A DNA stretch of 30,909 nt from Streptomyces catenulae (GCF_000718015.1 NZ_JODY01000050.1:1-30909); one strand, 5' to 3'. Shown: positions 9,776 through 17,979, counted from the stretch's first letter. A program made the numbers and translations. The notes: generated from the letters alone by a model not told the origin.

Positions 9776-10204
9776 ATGGGCGAGGCAGCACGACCGGACG
9801 GCGCGTCCGGACCCCGGCGCCTGACGCGCCGCTTCCCGCAGCTGACGAGGGACACCGCACGCCCGCAGGGCGGCGGCCGGGCGGCGCCGGGCGGCTCCCC
9901 GGCACCGGCCCGGCAGTGGCCGCTGCTGTCGGTGATGGGCGGCGTCGGGCTCGGGCTGCTGCTGGTCGCGGTGGACGTGTTCCGGCTGGGCGCGATCGTC
10001 ATCGGGCTGGCCCTGCTGGGCGGCGCCGCACTGCGCTGGGCGCTGCCCGAGGTCGGCATGCTAGCGGTGCGCTCCCGCTTCACGGACATGCTGACCTACG
10101 GCGTGCTGGGCTTCGTGATCGTGATCCTGGCCCTGATGGTGCAGCCCAAGCCGTGGCTCCATCTGCCGTTCCTCGATGATCTGGTGCATTTGACGGTGCG
10201 GTAG
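9776..10204 (+). CDS. DUF3017 membrane protein
   Basis: 142 residues from ATG 9776 (MGEAARPDGA), chosen because GGAGGG lies 10 bases upstream. An in-frame ATG at 9752 adds 8 residues but has no well-spaced ribosome site. A basic Pro/Arg-rich head of about 45 residues is followed by three hydrophobic segments (LLSVMGGVGLGLLLVAVDVF, IVIGLALLGGAALRWALP, MLTYGVLGFVIVILALMV). The conserved GMLAVRSRFTDMLTYG of the DUF3017 family lies between the second and third. The gene habitually follows folD in streptomycetes. Its role is unknown. It is co-directional with folD and closed by a strong intrinsic terminator. Confidence 0.88.
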   Translation: MGEAARPDGASGPRRLTRRFPQLTRDTARPQGGGRAAPGGSPAPARQWPLLSVMGGVGLGLLLVAVDVFRLGAIVIGLALLGGAALRWALPEVGMLAVRSRFTDMLTYGVLGFVIVILALMVQPKPWLHLPFLDDLVHLTVR

Positions 10205-10279
10205 GTGGCGGTGGGGGCGGCGGTTGGCTGACCGGGGGGTCGGCCGAGCGGCCGTTCCGGAGCTGACTGTTGGTGTGTG

Positions 10280-10319
10280 GCGGGGCGCTCTTCCCTTCGG
10301 GGAGGGCGCCCCGCTTTTT
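10280..10319 (+). terminator. Intrinsic terminator of folD-DUF3017 with UUCG loop
   Basis: GCGGGGCGC (10280-10288) and GCGCCCCGC (10306-10314) continue inward through CTTCCC/GGGAGG (with a wobble) to a C(TTCG)G tetraloop. Five T residues follow at 10315-10319. This is the only textbook rho-independent terminator with a T-tract in the window. Confidence 0.92.
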
Positions 10320-10370
10320 GTGTGCGGGGTGTTGGGGGTGGGGCGGGGCCAGGGGGTGGCGCCGGAATGT

Positions 10371-10387
10371 TCAGGAAAGCTTCCTGA
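10371..10387. promoter_or_regulatory. Operator-like inverted repeat
   Basis: TCAGGAA-AGC-TTCCTGA: perfect 7-bp arms around a 3-base centre. It is too short and AT-containing to be a terminator in this genome, and it lies about 280 bases before a helix-turn-helix gene. An operator role is inference. Confidence 0.4.
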
Positions 10388-10463
10388 TTGCTTGCCGGAA
10401 TGCGTCCCGGAATGCCGTCCCGGATTGTCTTCCCTCTTGCGTCCCGGAGTTGCGTCCCCGGGA
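10385..10463. repeat. Degenerate 12-13 base tandem repeat
   Basis: About six consecutive units resembling GAATGCGTCCCG (for example GAATGCGTCCCG, GAATGCCGTCCCG, TCTTGCGTCCCG, GAGTTGCGTCCCCG). The run begins at the right arm of the 10371 inverted repeat. Confidence 0.55.
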
Positions 10464-10623
10464 AGGGCGTCGGCGGGCGGCGGGCCGCGGGGCGGGATCG
10501 GCGCGGGTCCGGGAGGGAGCGCGGAGCGCGGGCGTGTGGGGCCCCGAACGCGCCGGGAAGGCCCTCACCGCCCCCGTTTCCGCCGCTCACCCGGCGCGGA
10601 AATCTTGGTATTTGTAGGCAGAT

Positions 10624-10635
10624 GGAGGCGCCTCC
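10624..10635. promoter_or_regulatory. 12-base palindrome upstream of the first HTH gene
   Basis: GGAGGCGCCTCC is a perfect palindrome 34 bases before the ATG at 10670, just downstream of the AT-richer promoter-like patch. The position suits an autoregulatory operator; this is inference. Confidence 0.35.
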
Positions 10636-10669
10636 TTGCCGGGAGACACCGCATGCCTGTGGGGTGAAC

Positions 10670-11461
10670 ATGGCGCGTTGGCAGGAACTGCCCGTCCCTC
10701 CGGACCATCGGGTACGACGACTCGCGGCCCGGATACGGACGCTCAAGGACCACAGCGGGCTGAGCCTCACCGCGCTCGCCGCGCGCACCCCGTACAGCCG
10801 CGCCTCCTGGGTGCGCTACCTCAACGCCGAGCAACTGCCGCCGCGCGACGCCGTGGAGGCGCTGGCGCGGGTGTGCGGGGTCGATCCCACCGGGCCGCTG
10901 GTCCTGTGGCGGGCGGCGGCCGAGGCGTGGGAGGAGCGGCGCGCGCAGCCGGGCGTCCGCCACCCGGCGCCGGGCCGCCCCCGGGTGCCCGCCCAACTGC
11001 CCCGCCCCGGGGCGCCGCGGCCGGTCCACGGCGGTGAGGACGGCGGCGACGGCGGTGTCCGGCCCAAGGTGGTCGGGGTGCTGGGCGGCGTGGTGCTGGC
11101 CACCTTCGTCGCCGGGCTGCTGGCGGGCCGCCCCTGGCTGGGCCCGGAACCGGCCGATGCGCTCCAGGGCGTGTTCACCGTCCGCCGCGGACAGGAGCGC
11201 GGCTGCGCGGTGAACCGCAGCGGCGGCTTCCTGCACGCCGGGCACAGCCGTACCGACGCCCGGCTGCTGGACGTCAGCAGCACCGGCTGGGAGGTCGTCG
11301 AGGCGCAGTGCCTGCTGCGCCACCGCGGCTACGAACCGGGCGCCGCCGACGGCGTCTACGGCCCGCGGACCAAGCGGGCGGCCCGCGCCTTCCAGCGGGC
11401 GTCCGGGCTGACCCCGGACGGCGTCGTCGGGCCCGACACCTGGGGGGCGTTGCGCCGATGA
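10670..11461 (+). CDS. Membrane-anchored HTH protein with outer peptidoglycan-binding domain
   Basis: 263 residues from ATG 10670 (MARWQELPVP); GTG 10664 is a two-codon-longer alternative, and no strong ribosome site is seen. Residues 14-70 form an XRE/Cro-like helix-turn-helix (LSLTALAARTPYSRASWVRY). A Pro/Arg-rich linker leads to one transmembrane helix near 134-152 (VVGVLGGVVLATFVAGLL). Outside lies a linker with C179, then a PG_binding_1 domain at about 205-262 (VEAQCLLRHRGYEPGAADGV ... TPDGVVGPDTWGALR). The architecture suggests a one-component sensor linking wall state to DNA or to a cytoplasmic partner. The next gene is a paralogue in its HTH half. Function is inferred; the HTH may bind protein rather than DNA. 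Confidence 0.82.
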   Translation: MARWQELPVPPDHRVRRLAARIRTLKDHSGLSLTALAARTPYSRASWVRYLNAEQLPPRDAVEALARVCGVDPTGPLVLWRAAAEAWEERRAQPGVRHPAPGRPRVPAQLPRPGAPRPVHGGEDGGDGGVRPKVVGVLGGVVLATFVAGLLAGRPWLGPEPADALQGVFTVRRGQERGCAVNRSGGFLHAGHSRTDARLLDVSSTGWEVVEAQCLLRHRGYEPGAADGVYGPRTKRAARAFQRASGLTPDGVVGPDTWGALRR

Positions 11462-11579
11462 GCCGGGCCCGCGCCCCGCACCGGACCGTGGCCTACGGGT
11501 CCGCCGGAGCGGGGCGGTGCCCGAGGACGGCGTACCGGCGGGAGGCGCGTGCGGTGCGTCGTCCGGCGGTGCGTCCGGA

Positions 11580-11620
11580 GAGGGGCCCGGCGCCGCGTCC
11601 GGTGCGGCGCCGGACCCCTC
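11580..11620. terminator. Long hairpin after the first HTH gene
   Basis: GAGGGG-c-CCGGCGCCGC (11580-11596) pairs with GCGGCGCCGG-a-CCCCTC (11604-11620): 16 pairs, one C/A mismatch and a 7-base loop. It lies about 120 bases past the stop. No T-tract is seen. Confidence 0.55.
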
Positions 11621-11648
11621 GGCGGGGCCGGGGTCGGGCCCGGCCCCG

Positions 11649-11679
11649 GGGCCCGGCCGTGGAGGGCACGGCCGGGCCC
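11649..11679. terminator. Second hairpin after the first HTH gene
   Basis: GGGCCCGGCCGTG (11649-11661) and its perfect complement (11667-11679) form a 13-bp stem with a 5-base GAGGG loop. With the preceding hairpin it probably insulates the two HTH genes. Confidence 0.6.
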
Positions 11680-11934
11680 GCGGCCGGGGCCGGATCCCGT
11701 AAGGGGCCCGAAGTGGCGTGCCCCGCGGCCGGGTTGGGGAGTGCCCCGATCCGGTAGGGAACCCGTAGGGGAACGGCGCGCCCGGAGATCGTGGGCGCCG
11801 GGGGCGTGCGCGGGGAGCGGGGGCGCCTGGTTCGATGGGGCGGGGGATCTGATGGTTGGCCGGGGCCGGTGGGCGGCCCGGGGACGGACGGCGACCGTAC
11901 GGCGCGACGCAGCGTACGGGGGAGAGGGGACGGC

Positions 11935-12789
11935 ATGCCGCGCTGGCGGGCGCTTCCGGAGGAACTGGACCCGGAGATCAGGGAGTTCGTCCGGCAGTTG
12001 CGCGGGGTGGTGGACCGCGCCGGGCTGAGCGTGTCCGACGTCGCGGAGCGGACCGGCATCCCCCGCGCCGACTGGGTGCGCCACCTCGACGGTCGGCAGC
12101 CACCGCCGCGCGCCGCGGTCGCCGCGCTCGCCCGGGTCGCCGGGGTGCCCGCCGCGCAGCTGACCGCCATGGGGGACGGCGCCGCGGCGGCCTGGCGGCG
12201 CCGGGCGGAGCGCGGCGACGGCCCGCCCGGGGCGCCCGGTGACGGCGCGAAGGCCGGGCGCCGCCGCCGGGCCGTGCTGGCGGCGGGCGCGGGCGGCGCG
12301 CTGCTGCTGGTGGCCGCCGCGGTGCTGCTGGCCCGGCCCGGGAGCAGCGACGCGGCGCCCCGGACGCCCGCGTCCGTACGGTCGGCGGAGCGGAGCGCGG
12401 GCCCCGTCCCGCCGCCGGGCGTCCGGTGCACGGCCGACGGCTGCATGGGGCGCGACCCGGAGATGTCCGGCTGCGCGGCGAAGGCGGTCACCACCGCCCG
12501 GGGCACGGCGGGCGACGTCCTGATCGAGGTCCGCTACAGCGCCGACTGCCGCGCCGCCTGGGCCTGGATGGTGGGCGCCGACCCCGGCAGCCAGGTCAGC
12601 GTCAGCGCCCACGGCCACAGCGCCCGCGCCACCACGGGCCGCAGCGGCGGCGCCACCACCCCGATGGTCACCGTCCCGGGCACCCCCGGCACGGCCACCG
12701 CCTGCGGCACCACCGCCCGCGGCGCCCAGGGATGCGCCCAGCCCCTCGCCACACCGGTACCGGTGCGGTCACCGGGCGCCGGGGCGTAG
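11935..12789 (+). CDS. Membrane-anchored HTH protein with outer DUF2690 domain
   Basis: 284 residues from ATG 11935, with GGAGAGG 8-14 bases upstream. The N-terminal 90 residues are an XRE-type HTH clearly paralogous to the previous gene (both have a WVR-(Y/H)-L motif, then PPR-x-AV-x-ALARV). One transmembrane helix follows at about 113-133 (VLAAGAGGALLLVAAAVLLA). The outer part (163-224) fits DUF2690: C165, C170, C180 and C205 in VRCTADGCMGRDPEMSGC and EVRYSADCRAAWAWM, a pattern suggesting two disulphides. A further pair (C257, C267) lies in the Ser/Thr/Gly-rich tail. It looks like an envelope sensor whose signal is unknown. DUF2690 identity is from remembered family features. Confidence 0.82.
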   Translation: MPRWRALPEELDPEIREFVRQLRGVVDRAGLSVSDVAERTGIPRADWVRHLDGRQPPPRAAVAALARVAGVPAAQLTAMGDGAAAAWRRRAERGDGPPGAPGDGAKAGRRRRAVLAAGAGGALLLVAAAVLLARPGSSDAAPRTPASVRSAERSAGPVPPPGVRCTADGCMGRDPEMSGCAAKAVTTARGTAGDVLIEVRYSADCRAAWAWMVGADPGSQVSVSAHGHSARATTGRSGGATTPMVTVPGTPGTATACGTTARGAQGCAQPLATPVPVRSPGAGA

Positions 12790-12841
12790 GGCGCGTCCCC
12801 CAGGGGGCACACCGCCGCACCCGCCCGCCCCGCTCCGGGAA

Positions 12842-13354
12842 CCCGTACGGGCACACGCCTCTCCCGGGGCGCGCCCCCGTAGGACGTATCCCGTAGGGCG
12901 CTCCCCGTACGGGCCCCCGGCGCCCCGCTCCCCTACGGATCGCCCCCGGGGCAACCGGAGGCCGCCGTATCCCAGCCGACCCACACACCCCTGGCAACAC
13001 ATCAGGAACCGGCGGCTCCGTGACGGTTCCCCAGGTGCCGGCGGTGTGCGGCCGTTCGCGGGGGCGGGGCGGGCCCCCGGTGAACTGGCCGGTAATCGCC
13101 GACGGGCCCCTGGTGGCGGGTACCGCGGGGCATGTCACCGCCCATCGAGGGCAGGCGGACAGCAACCCCCCACGGGTGTGTCCGACCCGGCGGCCGCCCG
13201 CGCCCCTCCTCCAGCGGGCGGCCGCCGCGTCGTACGGCCGGGGCGCGGCACACCCGGCACCACGCGCCCCGCGCCGCCCCCGTACGGGACGGCTCCGACA
13301 GCCGCCACTGCCCCCGTACGGGACGGCCCGGGGCGGACCCGGAGTCCCGTACGG
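12842..13354. repeat. Dispersed CCCGTACGGG palindrome cluster
   Basis: Perfect copies are at 12842-12851, 12904-12913, 13279-13288 and 13313-13322. Close variants are at 12875 (CCCCGTAGGA), 12890 (CCCGTAGGG), 12931 (CCCTACGGA), 13231 (CGTACGG) and 13347 (CCGTACGG). The 13279 and 13313 copies share the wider context GCCCCCGTACGGGACGGC, 34 bases apart. Confidence 0.6.
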
Positions 13355-13433
13355 ACCGCCGTCGGGCCCGGTCCCGGCGCTCCCGGTGAGCCGCGCCACA
13401 CCGGCCCGTCGTCAGGGCCGGGGCGGGGTCCGA

Positions 13434-14559
<1,126 letters not shown>

Positions 14560-14605
14560 TCCGCGCCGCCGGTGGCCGACCGCCCCGGCGTACGCACCCG
14601 GCGCA

Positions 14606-14651
14606 CGGCCACGGGCCCGCGCGGTCCCAACGGATCGCGCGGGCCCGGCCG
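14606..14651 (+). terminator. mdh terminator hairpin
   Basis: GGGCCCGCGCG (14613-14623) and CGCGCGGGCCC (14636-14646) pair perfectly over 11 bp. The outer CGGCC/GGCCG pairs (14606-14610, 14647-14651) extend the stem across a 2-base bulge. It starts 47 bases after the mdh stop. Confidence 0.75.
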
Positions 14652-14702
14652 TTGCGCCGTCCGCGCCCGGGAACACGCTGGCCGGAAAGCGGCCGCCTCC
14701 CC

Positions 14703-14708
14703 TATGCT
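14703..14708 (+). promoter_or_regulatory. Candidate -10 of the RHIM-like operon
   Basis: TATGCT, a good -10 match, lies 79 bases before the GTG at 14788 and beyond the mdh terminator. The -35 position holds only TGGCCG, so the promoter would be weak or need an activator or another sigma factor. Confidence 0.35.
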
Positions 14709-14787
14709 GCCGCTCCGTAGACCGCGCGGCGGAGGGGCTGTTCAGGGCCCGGGTCTCGGTTCCGGACCGCGCTTGGGGGGAAGAGCG

Positions 14788-16608
14788 GTGAGTCAGACGA
14801 ACGTGCCTGCCCAGCCGGGCGACAGCGACCGGACATCCTTCGACAAGGGGACGGCCACGCCGCCTCCGCCCCCGGGGGCGCCGCCGCCCGCCTCCGTCCC
14901 GCCCGCCGCCAGCGAGGCCACCCGCCTGCTGTGCGCCGGTACCTACCTCGACGGCGGCTACCGCGACGCCGTCATCGAGGAGCTGTACCTCCACGAGGAG
15001 CGGTTCGCCGCGCCCTCCCTGGGCATCGACGCCGCCCGCGTCCTCGCCCACGCGCTCCGCGCCCGCCGCACCGAGCTGGGCTGGGCCGCCGCCCTCGTCG
15101 GCCTGTGGCTCGCCTCCGTCCCGCTCTCGTACGGCCTGACGCTGTTCTATGCCTGGCCCGTACTGCTCCTGGGGCTGAGCCGGTTGGTCCGGCGGCTGCC
15201 GCTGCCGTACTGGCTGGCGGCGGGCGCCGCCTTCATGTTCCGCTGGTACGGGCGGCTCTGCGGCGCGGTGATCGTGGTGTTCGTGGTGGCCGGGGTGTTC
15301 GGCGCCACCGCGTCCCTGGTGGAGTGGGTCCTCCCGTGGTCGTCCGGCAGCAGCTACTCCACCTTCGGGTACGAGGGCGCCGAGACGAGCGGCTGGACCG
15401 ACTCCGGTGCCTTCGACGACGGTTCCTCGTCCGGCTCCGGCGTCTTCGCCCTGTGGGTCACGCTGGCACTGCCGTTCGCGGTCACCGCGCTCGTCGCCCT
15501 CCAGCGGCGCCGGACCGCCCGCGTCCTCCAGGAGGAGCTGTCCCGCACCCGCTTCCCCGACCTGCACCGCGACCCGGCCGAGGCGCACACCGGCGAACGC
15601 TTCCAGCGGCTGCGCGAGCGGATCCGCACCGAACAGCACGGTCAGTTGGTGATGTACCGGCCCGGCGACCCGTTCCGCGGCGCCGGGGAGGCGTACGGCA
15701 CCTGGTCGCTTTCGGTGGAGCTGCGGCCCCGTAAGGACGCCGAGGTCCGGCCGCTGGACAACGCCGCGTTCCTGGAGCGCATCGTCCCGCTGGTCGAGGC
15801 GCTCCGGGTGCCCTCGGTGCACCGCACCCCGCAGGCCAGGGCCGCGGTCCGGGACCGGCTGCGGGAGCTGGAGACCGACGAGTGCGTCTTCCTCCCGGCG
15901 GACGGCATCCCGGCGCGCGCCCTGGCCCCGTACGCCCCCGCGGAGCTGGCCCGGCACCGTGCCGAGGCGGTCGAGGAAGGCGGCGAGACCCGCCGCCACT
16001 TCCTGCGCATACGGATCGGCGGCTGGCACGAGGGCGTGGTGACCACGGTCTTCGTCCGGGTCCACACCCAGGGCGGGATGCTGATGCTGGAGGTGGCGCC
16101 GCATGTGCTGTGGCCGGTGCGGCAGCAGTTCCAGGACGCCGACCGCTTCGCCCACCAGGAGGCGCACCTCCACCCGGTCGTCCGGGCGCTCCGGGCGCTG
16201 ATCGACACCCCGCGCGCCGGGGGGCGTGCGGTCGTCACCCTCGCGCGGGGGCTGCGCTCGGTGTGGCGGCTGGCCACCGGCGGCCATGCGGCCGCGCTGC
16301 CCGAGGGCCCGGGCCTCGCGGTGCGGGAACTGGGCTCGTACGGCGAGGCGTCGCTCTTCCAGGGCATGGACGCCGCCCGGTACCTCAAGACCGTCCAGCA
16401 GCGGGTCACCGCCGGGGTGACCACCACGCTGCGGGAGGCCGGGTACGTCACCGAGGAGTTCGAACAGCGCGTGGTCAACGTCGCCGAGGGCGGCGTCTAC
16501 ATCGAGTCCGCCCAGGGAGCGGTGGGCATCGGCGACCACAACACCGTCACCCACAACGACCGGCGCGGTGGCGCGCCCACGGAAGGGGCCACACGTGGCA
16601 ACCACTGA
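14788..16608 (+). CDS. Four-helix membrane protein with C-terminal RHIM-like motif
   Basis: 606 residues from GTG 14788, preceded by a GGGGGGAAG ribosome site. A Pro-rich head (24-42) and a helical segment (44-95) precede hydrophobic segments at about 98-116, 117-133, 156-178 and 219-238; a Ser/Gly-rich loop (183-218) lies between the last two. Residues 245-570 form a soluble, charged domain I do not recognise, containing LRPRKDAEVRPLDNAAFLER and MLMLEVAPHVLWPVRQQF. The tail carries AVGIGDHNTVTHN; V579-G-I-G-D-H-N-T-V587 fits the RHIM-type core (I/V)-x-(I/V)-G-x-x-N-x-(hydrophobic). Its last 14 bases overlap the next gene, whose N-terminus carries the matching motif. A signalling role is inference. 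Confidence 0.8.
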   Translation: MSQTNVPAQPGDSDRTSFDKGTATPPPPPGAPPPASVPPAASEATRLLCAGTYLDGGYRDAVIEELYLHEERFAAPSLGIDAARVLAHALRARRTELGWAAALVGLWLASVPLSYGLTLFYAWPVLLLGLSRLVRRLPLPYWLAAGAAFMFRWYGRLCGAVIVVFVVAGVFGATASLVEWVLPWSSGSSYSTFGYEGAETSGWTDSGAFDDGSSSGSGVFALWVTLALPFAVTALVALQRRRTARVLQEELSRTRFPDLHRDPAEAHTGERFQRLRERIRTEQHGQLVMYRPGDPFRGAGEAYGTWSLSVELRPRKDAEVRPLDNAAFLERIVPLVEALRVPSVHRTPQARAAVRDRLRELETDECVFLPADGIPARALAPYAPAELARHRAEAVEEGGETRRHFLRIRIGGWHEGVVTTVFVRVHTQGGMLMLEVAPHVLWPVRQQFQDADRFAHQEAHLHPVVRALRALIDTPRAGGRAVVTLARGLRSVWRLATGGHAAALPEGPGLAVRELGSYGEASLFQGMDAARYLKTVQQRVTAGVTTTLREAGYVTEEFEQRVVNVAEGGVYIESAQGAVGIGDHNTVTHNDRRGGAPTEGATRGNH

Positions 16609-16966
16609 CGACCAGGGCAGGAACATCCGGATCGGCACGAACAGCGGGGTCGTCTCCGTCGGCGACCACAACAACGTCGTCCAGAACAGCGGCGCGGGCC
16701 CGGCCCCCGACCCGGCGCACGCGGAGCTGCTGCGCGCCGTCGGGGAACTGCGCCAGGACCTCGCCCGCATGGTGGCGAACCCGCAGGTCCAAGCGTTGGA
16801 CGGGGAGTTGGCGGACGCCGAGACGGAGATCGTGACACAGGGCGCGGCGGGCCGCGGGCGCCTGGACCGGCTGCGGGCCGCGCTCACCGACGCCGGTTCC
16901 GTCGTCGGCCTGCTGGCCTCCGGAGCGGCCGTCGCCGAGGCCGTCGCCGGGTTGGTGGGCGGATGA
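16595..16966 (+). CDS. Small helical protein with N-terminal RHIM-like motif
   Basis: 123 residues from GTG 16595, chosen because GGAAGGGG lies 8 bases upstream; GTG 16568 is an alternative adding 9 residues. Residues 20-28 read V-S-V-G-D-H-N-N-V, nearly the same as the tail motif of the preceding product, and are preceded by a shorter NIRIGTNSGV. Residues 38-90 are charged amphipathic helices (HAELLRAVGELRQDLARMV), and residues 91-123 are an Ala/Val/Gly-rich helix pair (GSVVGLLASGAAVAEAVAGL) that could insert in or lie on a membrane. The shape recalls streptomycete DUF5955-like small proteins, from memory. It overlaps the next gene by ATGA. The likely role is an adaptor or effector partner of the membrane protein; this is inference. 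Confidence 0.78.
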   Translation: MATTDDQGRNIRIGTNSGVVSVGDHNNVVQNSGAGPAPDPAHAELLRAVGELRQDLARMVANPQVQALDGELADAETEIVTQGAAGRGRLDRLRAALTDAGSVVGLLASGAAVAEAVAGLVGG

Positions 16967-17943
16967 CCGCACACGGCGGTGGTGCCGCCCGTTGGAACAG
17001 CGAGACACAGCAGTGGGACGACGGTGCGCCGCCGCCCGCGGCGTACACCGGACCGCCGCCGCCCCGCCCGGCGTGGACCCCGGGGACGGCCCCGGCCACC
17101 CCGCCGTCCGCACCGGCGGGCGGCGAGGCACCGGCCGCCGCCCCCGCGCCCCCGGCCGCCCCGCCCGCGGCCACCCCGGAGGGCGCCGCGCCCGCCGCCC
17201 CGGAACCCGCTCCGTACGCGGGTCAGGCCGCGCTGGACGCGCTTCCGGGGAGCCTGGCGTGGGACGAGCGGCCGACGGTCGCCGGGCGCCGCTCCTCGCG
17301 CCGGACCGCCGCACTGGCGGCGGGCGCCGCGGTCGCCGTCATCGGGCTGGGCTTCGGCGGCGGCTGGCTGCTGTGGGGCCGGACCGGCGCGCCCGCCGCG
17401 AAGCCCGCCGGGCCCACCACGGCGGCGAGCAGCCGGACGTCGTACCCGGAGCTGCCCGCGGAACCGACGGAGCCGACGCCGACCGGCACCGGTCTGCCCG
17501 AGGGCTTCCACCTCGTCCACAACACCGAGAAGGACTTCACCCTCGCCGTGCCGCAGGACTGGCAGCACGACTCCCGTACGGACGGTGAGTTCTACACCTC
17601 GCCGGACGAGCGCGGGCTGGTGCAGGTCTTCGAGATACGCGAGCCGGACGAGACGCCCCGCCACTCCCTGGCGACCGCCGCGAAGAACCTGTCGGGCAAC
17701 CCCGGCTACACCGAGATCGAGCGCGGCGACTTCGGCGCGGGCGCGCCCTCACCGGACGCCGCCAAGCTGGTCTACGCGTACGACAGCGCCCAACTGGGCG
17801 AGCGGGTGCAGGTGGTGGACTGTGCGTTCAGCACCGACGACGGACGGCAGTTCGCGGTGCTGGTGCGCGGCCCCGCCACCGACTGGCCGCAGCAGGAGAC
17901 CACGCTCCACGCCGCGCTCGGCGCGTTCGTGCCGCATGCGTGA
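16963..17943 (+). CDS. Single-pass membrane protein with outer sensor-like domain
   Basis: 326 residues from ATG 16963, which overlaps the previous stop (ATGA). RWNSETQQWDDG near the N-terminus is a short Trp-containing motif also seen in other streptomycete membrane proteins. Residues 22-85 are Pro/Ala-rich, and one transmembrane helix lies at about 115-138. The outer part (178-326) begins LPEGFHLVHNTEKDFTLAVP and contains QDWQHDSRTDGEFYTSPD and VLVRGPATDWPQQE. From memory this resembles the extracellular domain of some streptomycete Ser/Thr kinases and membrane-bound proteases, here without any kinase. It may be the sensor or envelope component of the three-gene operon. The transcript ends at the hairpin starting right after the stop. 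Confidence 0.8.
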   Translation: MTAHGGGAARWNSETQQWDDGAPPPAAYTGPPPPRPAWTPGTAPATPPSAPAGGEAPAAAPAPPAAPPAATPEGAAPAAPEPAPYAGQAALDALPGSLAWDERPTVAGRRSSRRTAALAAGAAVAVIGLGFGGGWLLWGRTGAPAAKPAGPTTAASSRTSYPELPAEPTEPTPTGTGLPEGFHLVHNTEKDFTLAVPQDWQHDSRTDGEFYTSPDERGLVQVFEIREPDETPRHSLATAAKNLSGNPGYTEIERGDFGAGAPSPDAAKLVYAYDSAQLGERVQVVDCAFSTDDGRQFAVLVRGPATDWPQQETTLHAALGAFVPHA

Positions 17944-17979
17944 GGGCGGGACGCGCGCCTGAGGGTGCGCCTCCCGCCC
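17944..17979. terminator. Terminator of the three-gene operon
   Basis: GGGCGGGA (17944-17951) and TCCCGCCC (17972-17979) form a perfect 8-bp base, continuing after a C/C mismatch with GCGCGCC/GGTGCGC to a TGAG loop. It begins immediately after the stop codon. Confidence 0.75.

Larger units (their letters stand above)
10320..10669. other. Non-coding stretch with repeats before the first HTH gene
   Basis: Together with 10205-10319 this makes a 465-base gap. Open frames here have atypical composition and I reject them as genes. It holds a 17-base inverted repeat, a degenerate 12-base tandem repeat, a 12-base palindrome (separate entries), and a less GC-rich patch (AAATCTTGGTATTTGTAGG, about 10600-10618) that could include a -10 region for the gene at 10670. 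Confidence 0.5.
11462..11934. other. Non-coding stretch between the paired HTH genes
   Basis: 473 bases with no credible gene; short open frames here are Gly/Ala/Arg low-complexity. It contains two strong hairpins (11580-11620, 11649-11679) and six CCGTA(N)GG-type motifs: CCTACGGG 11492, CCCGTAAGGGG 11696, CCGGTAGGGA 11751, CCCGTAGGGG 11762, CCGTACGG 11895, CGTACGGG 11913. Confidence 0.5.

Noticed and set aside
10224..10667. Plus-strand frames in the gap before the first HTH gene, including an N-terminal extension of that gene to 10388.
   Set aside because: The translation follows the 12-base repeat and is Arg/Gly-rich. Homology-like sequence begins only at 10670.
12842..13354. A CRISPR-like array from the repeated CCCGTACGGG elements.
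   Set aside because: Spacing is irregular, the repeats are only 10 bases and palindromic, there are no equal-length spacers, and no cas genes are present.
12668..13399. A 243-codon minus-strand frame in the palindrome-rich region.
   Set aside because: The Arg/Gly/Pro/Thr translation lacks hydrophobic core patterns, there is no ribosome site, and the frame overlaps the DUF2690 gene.
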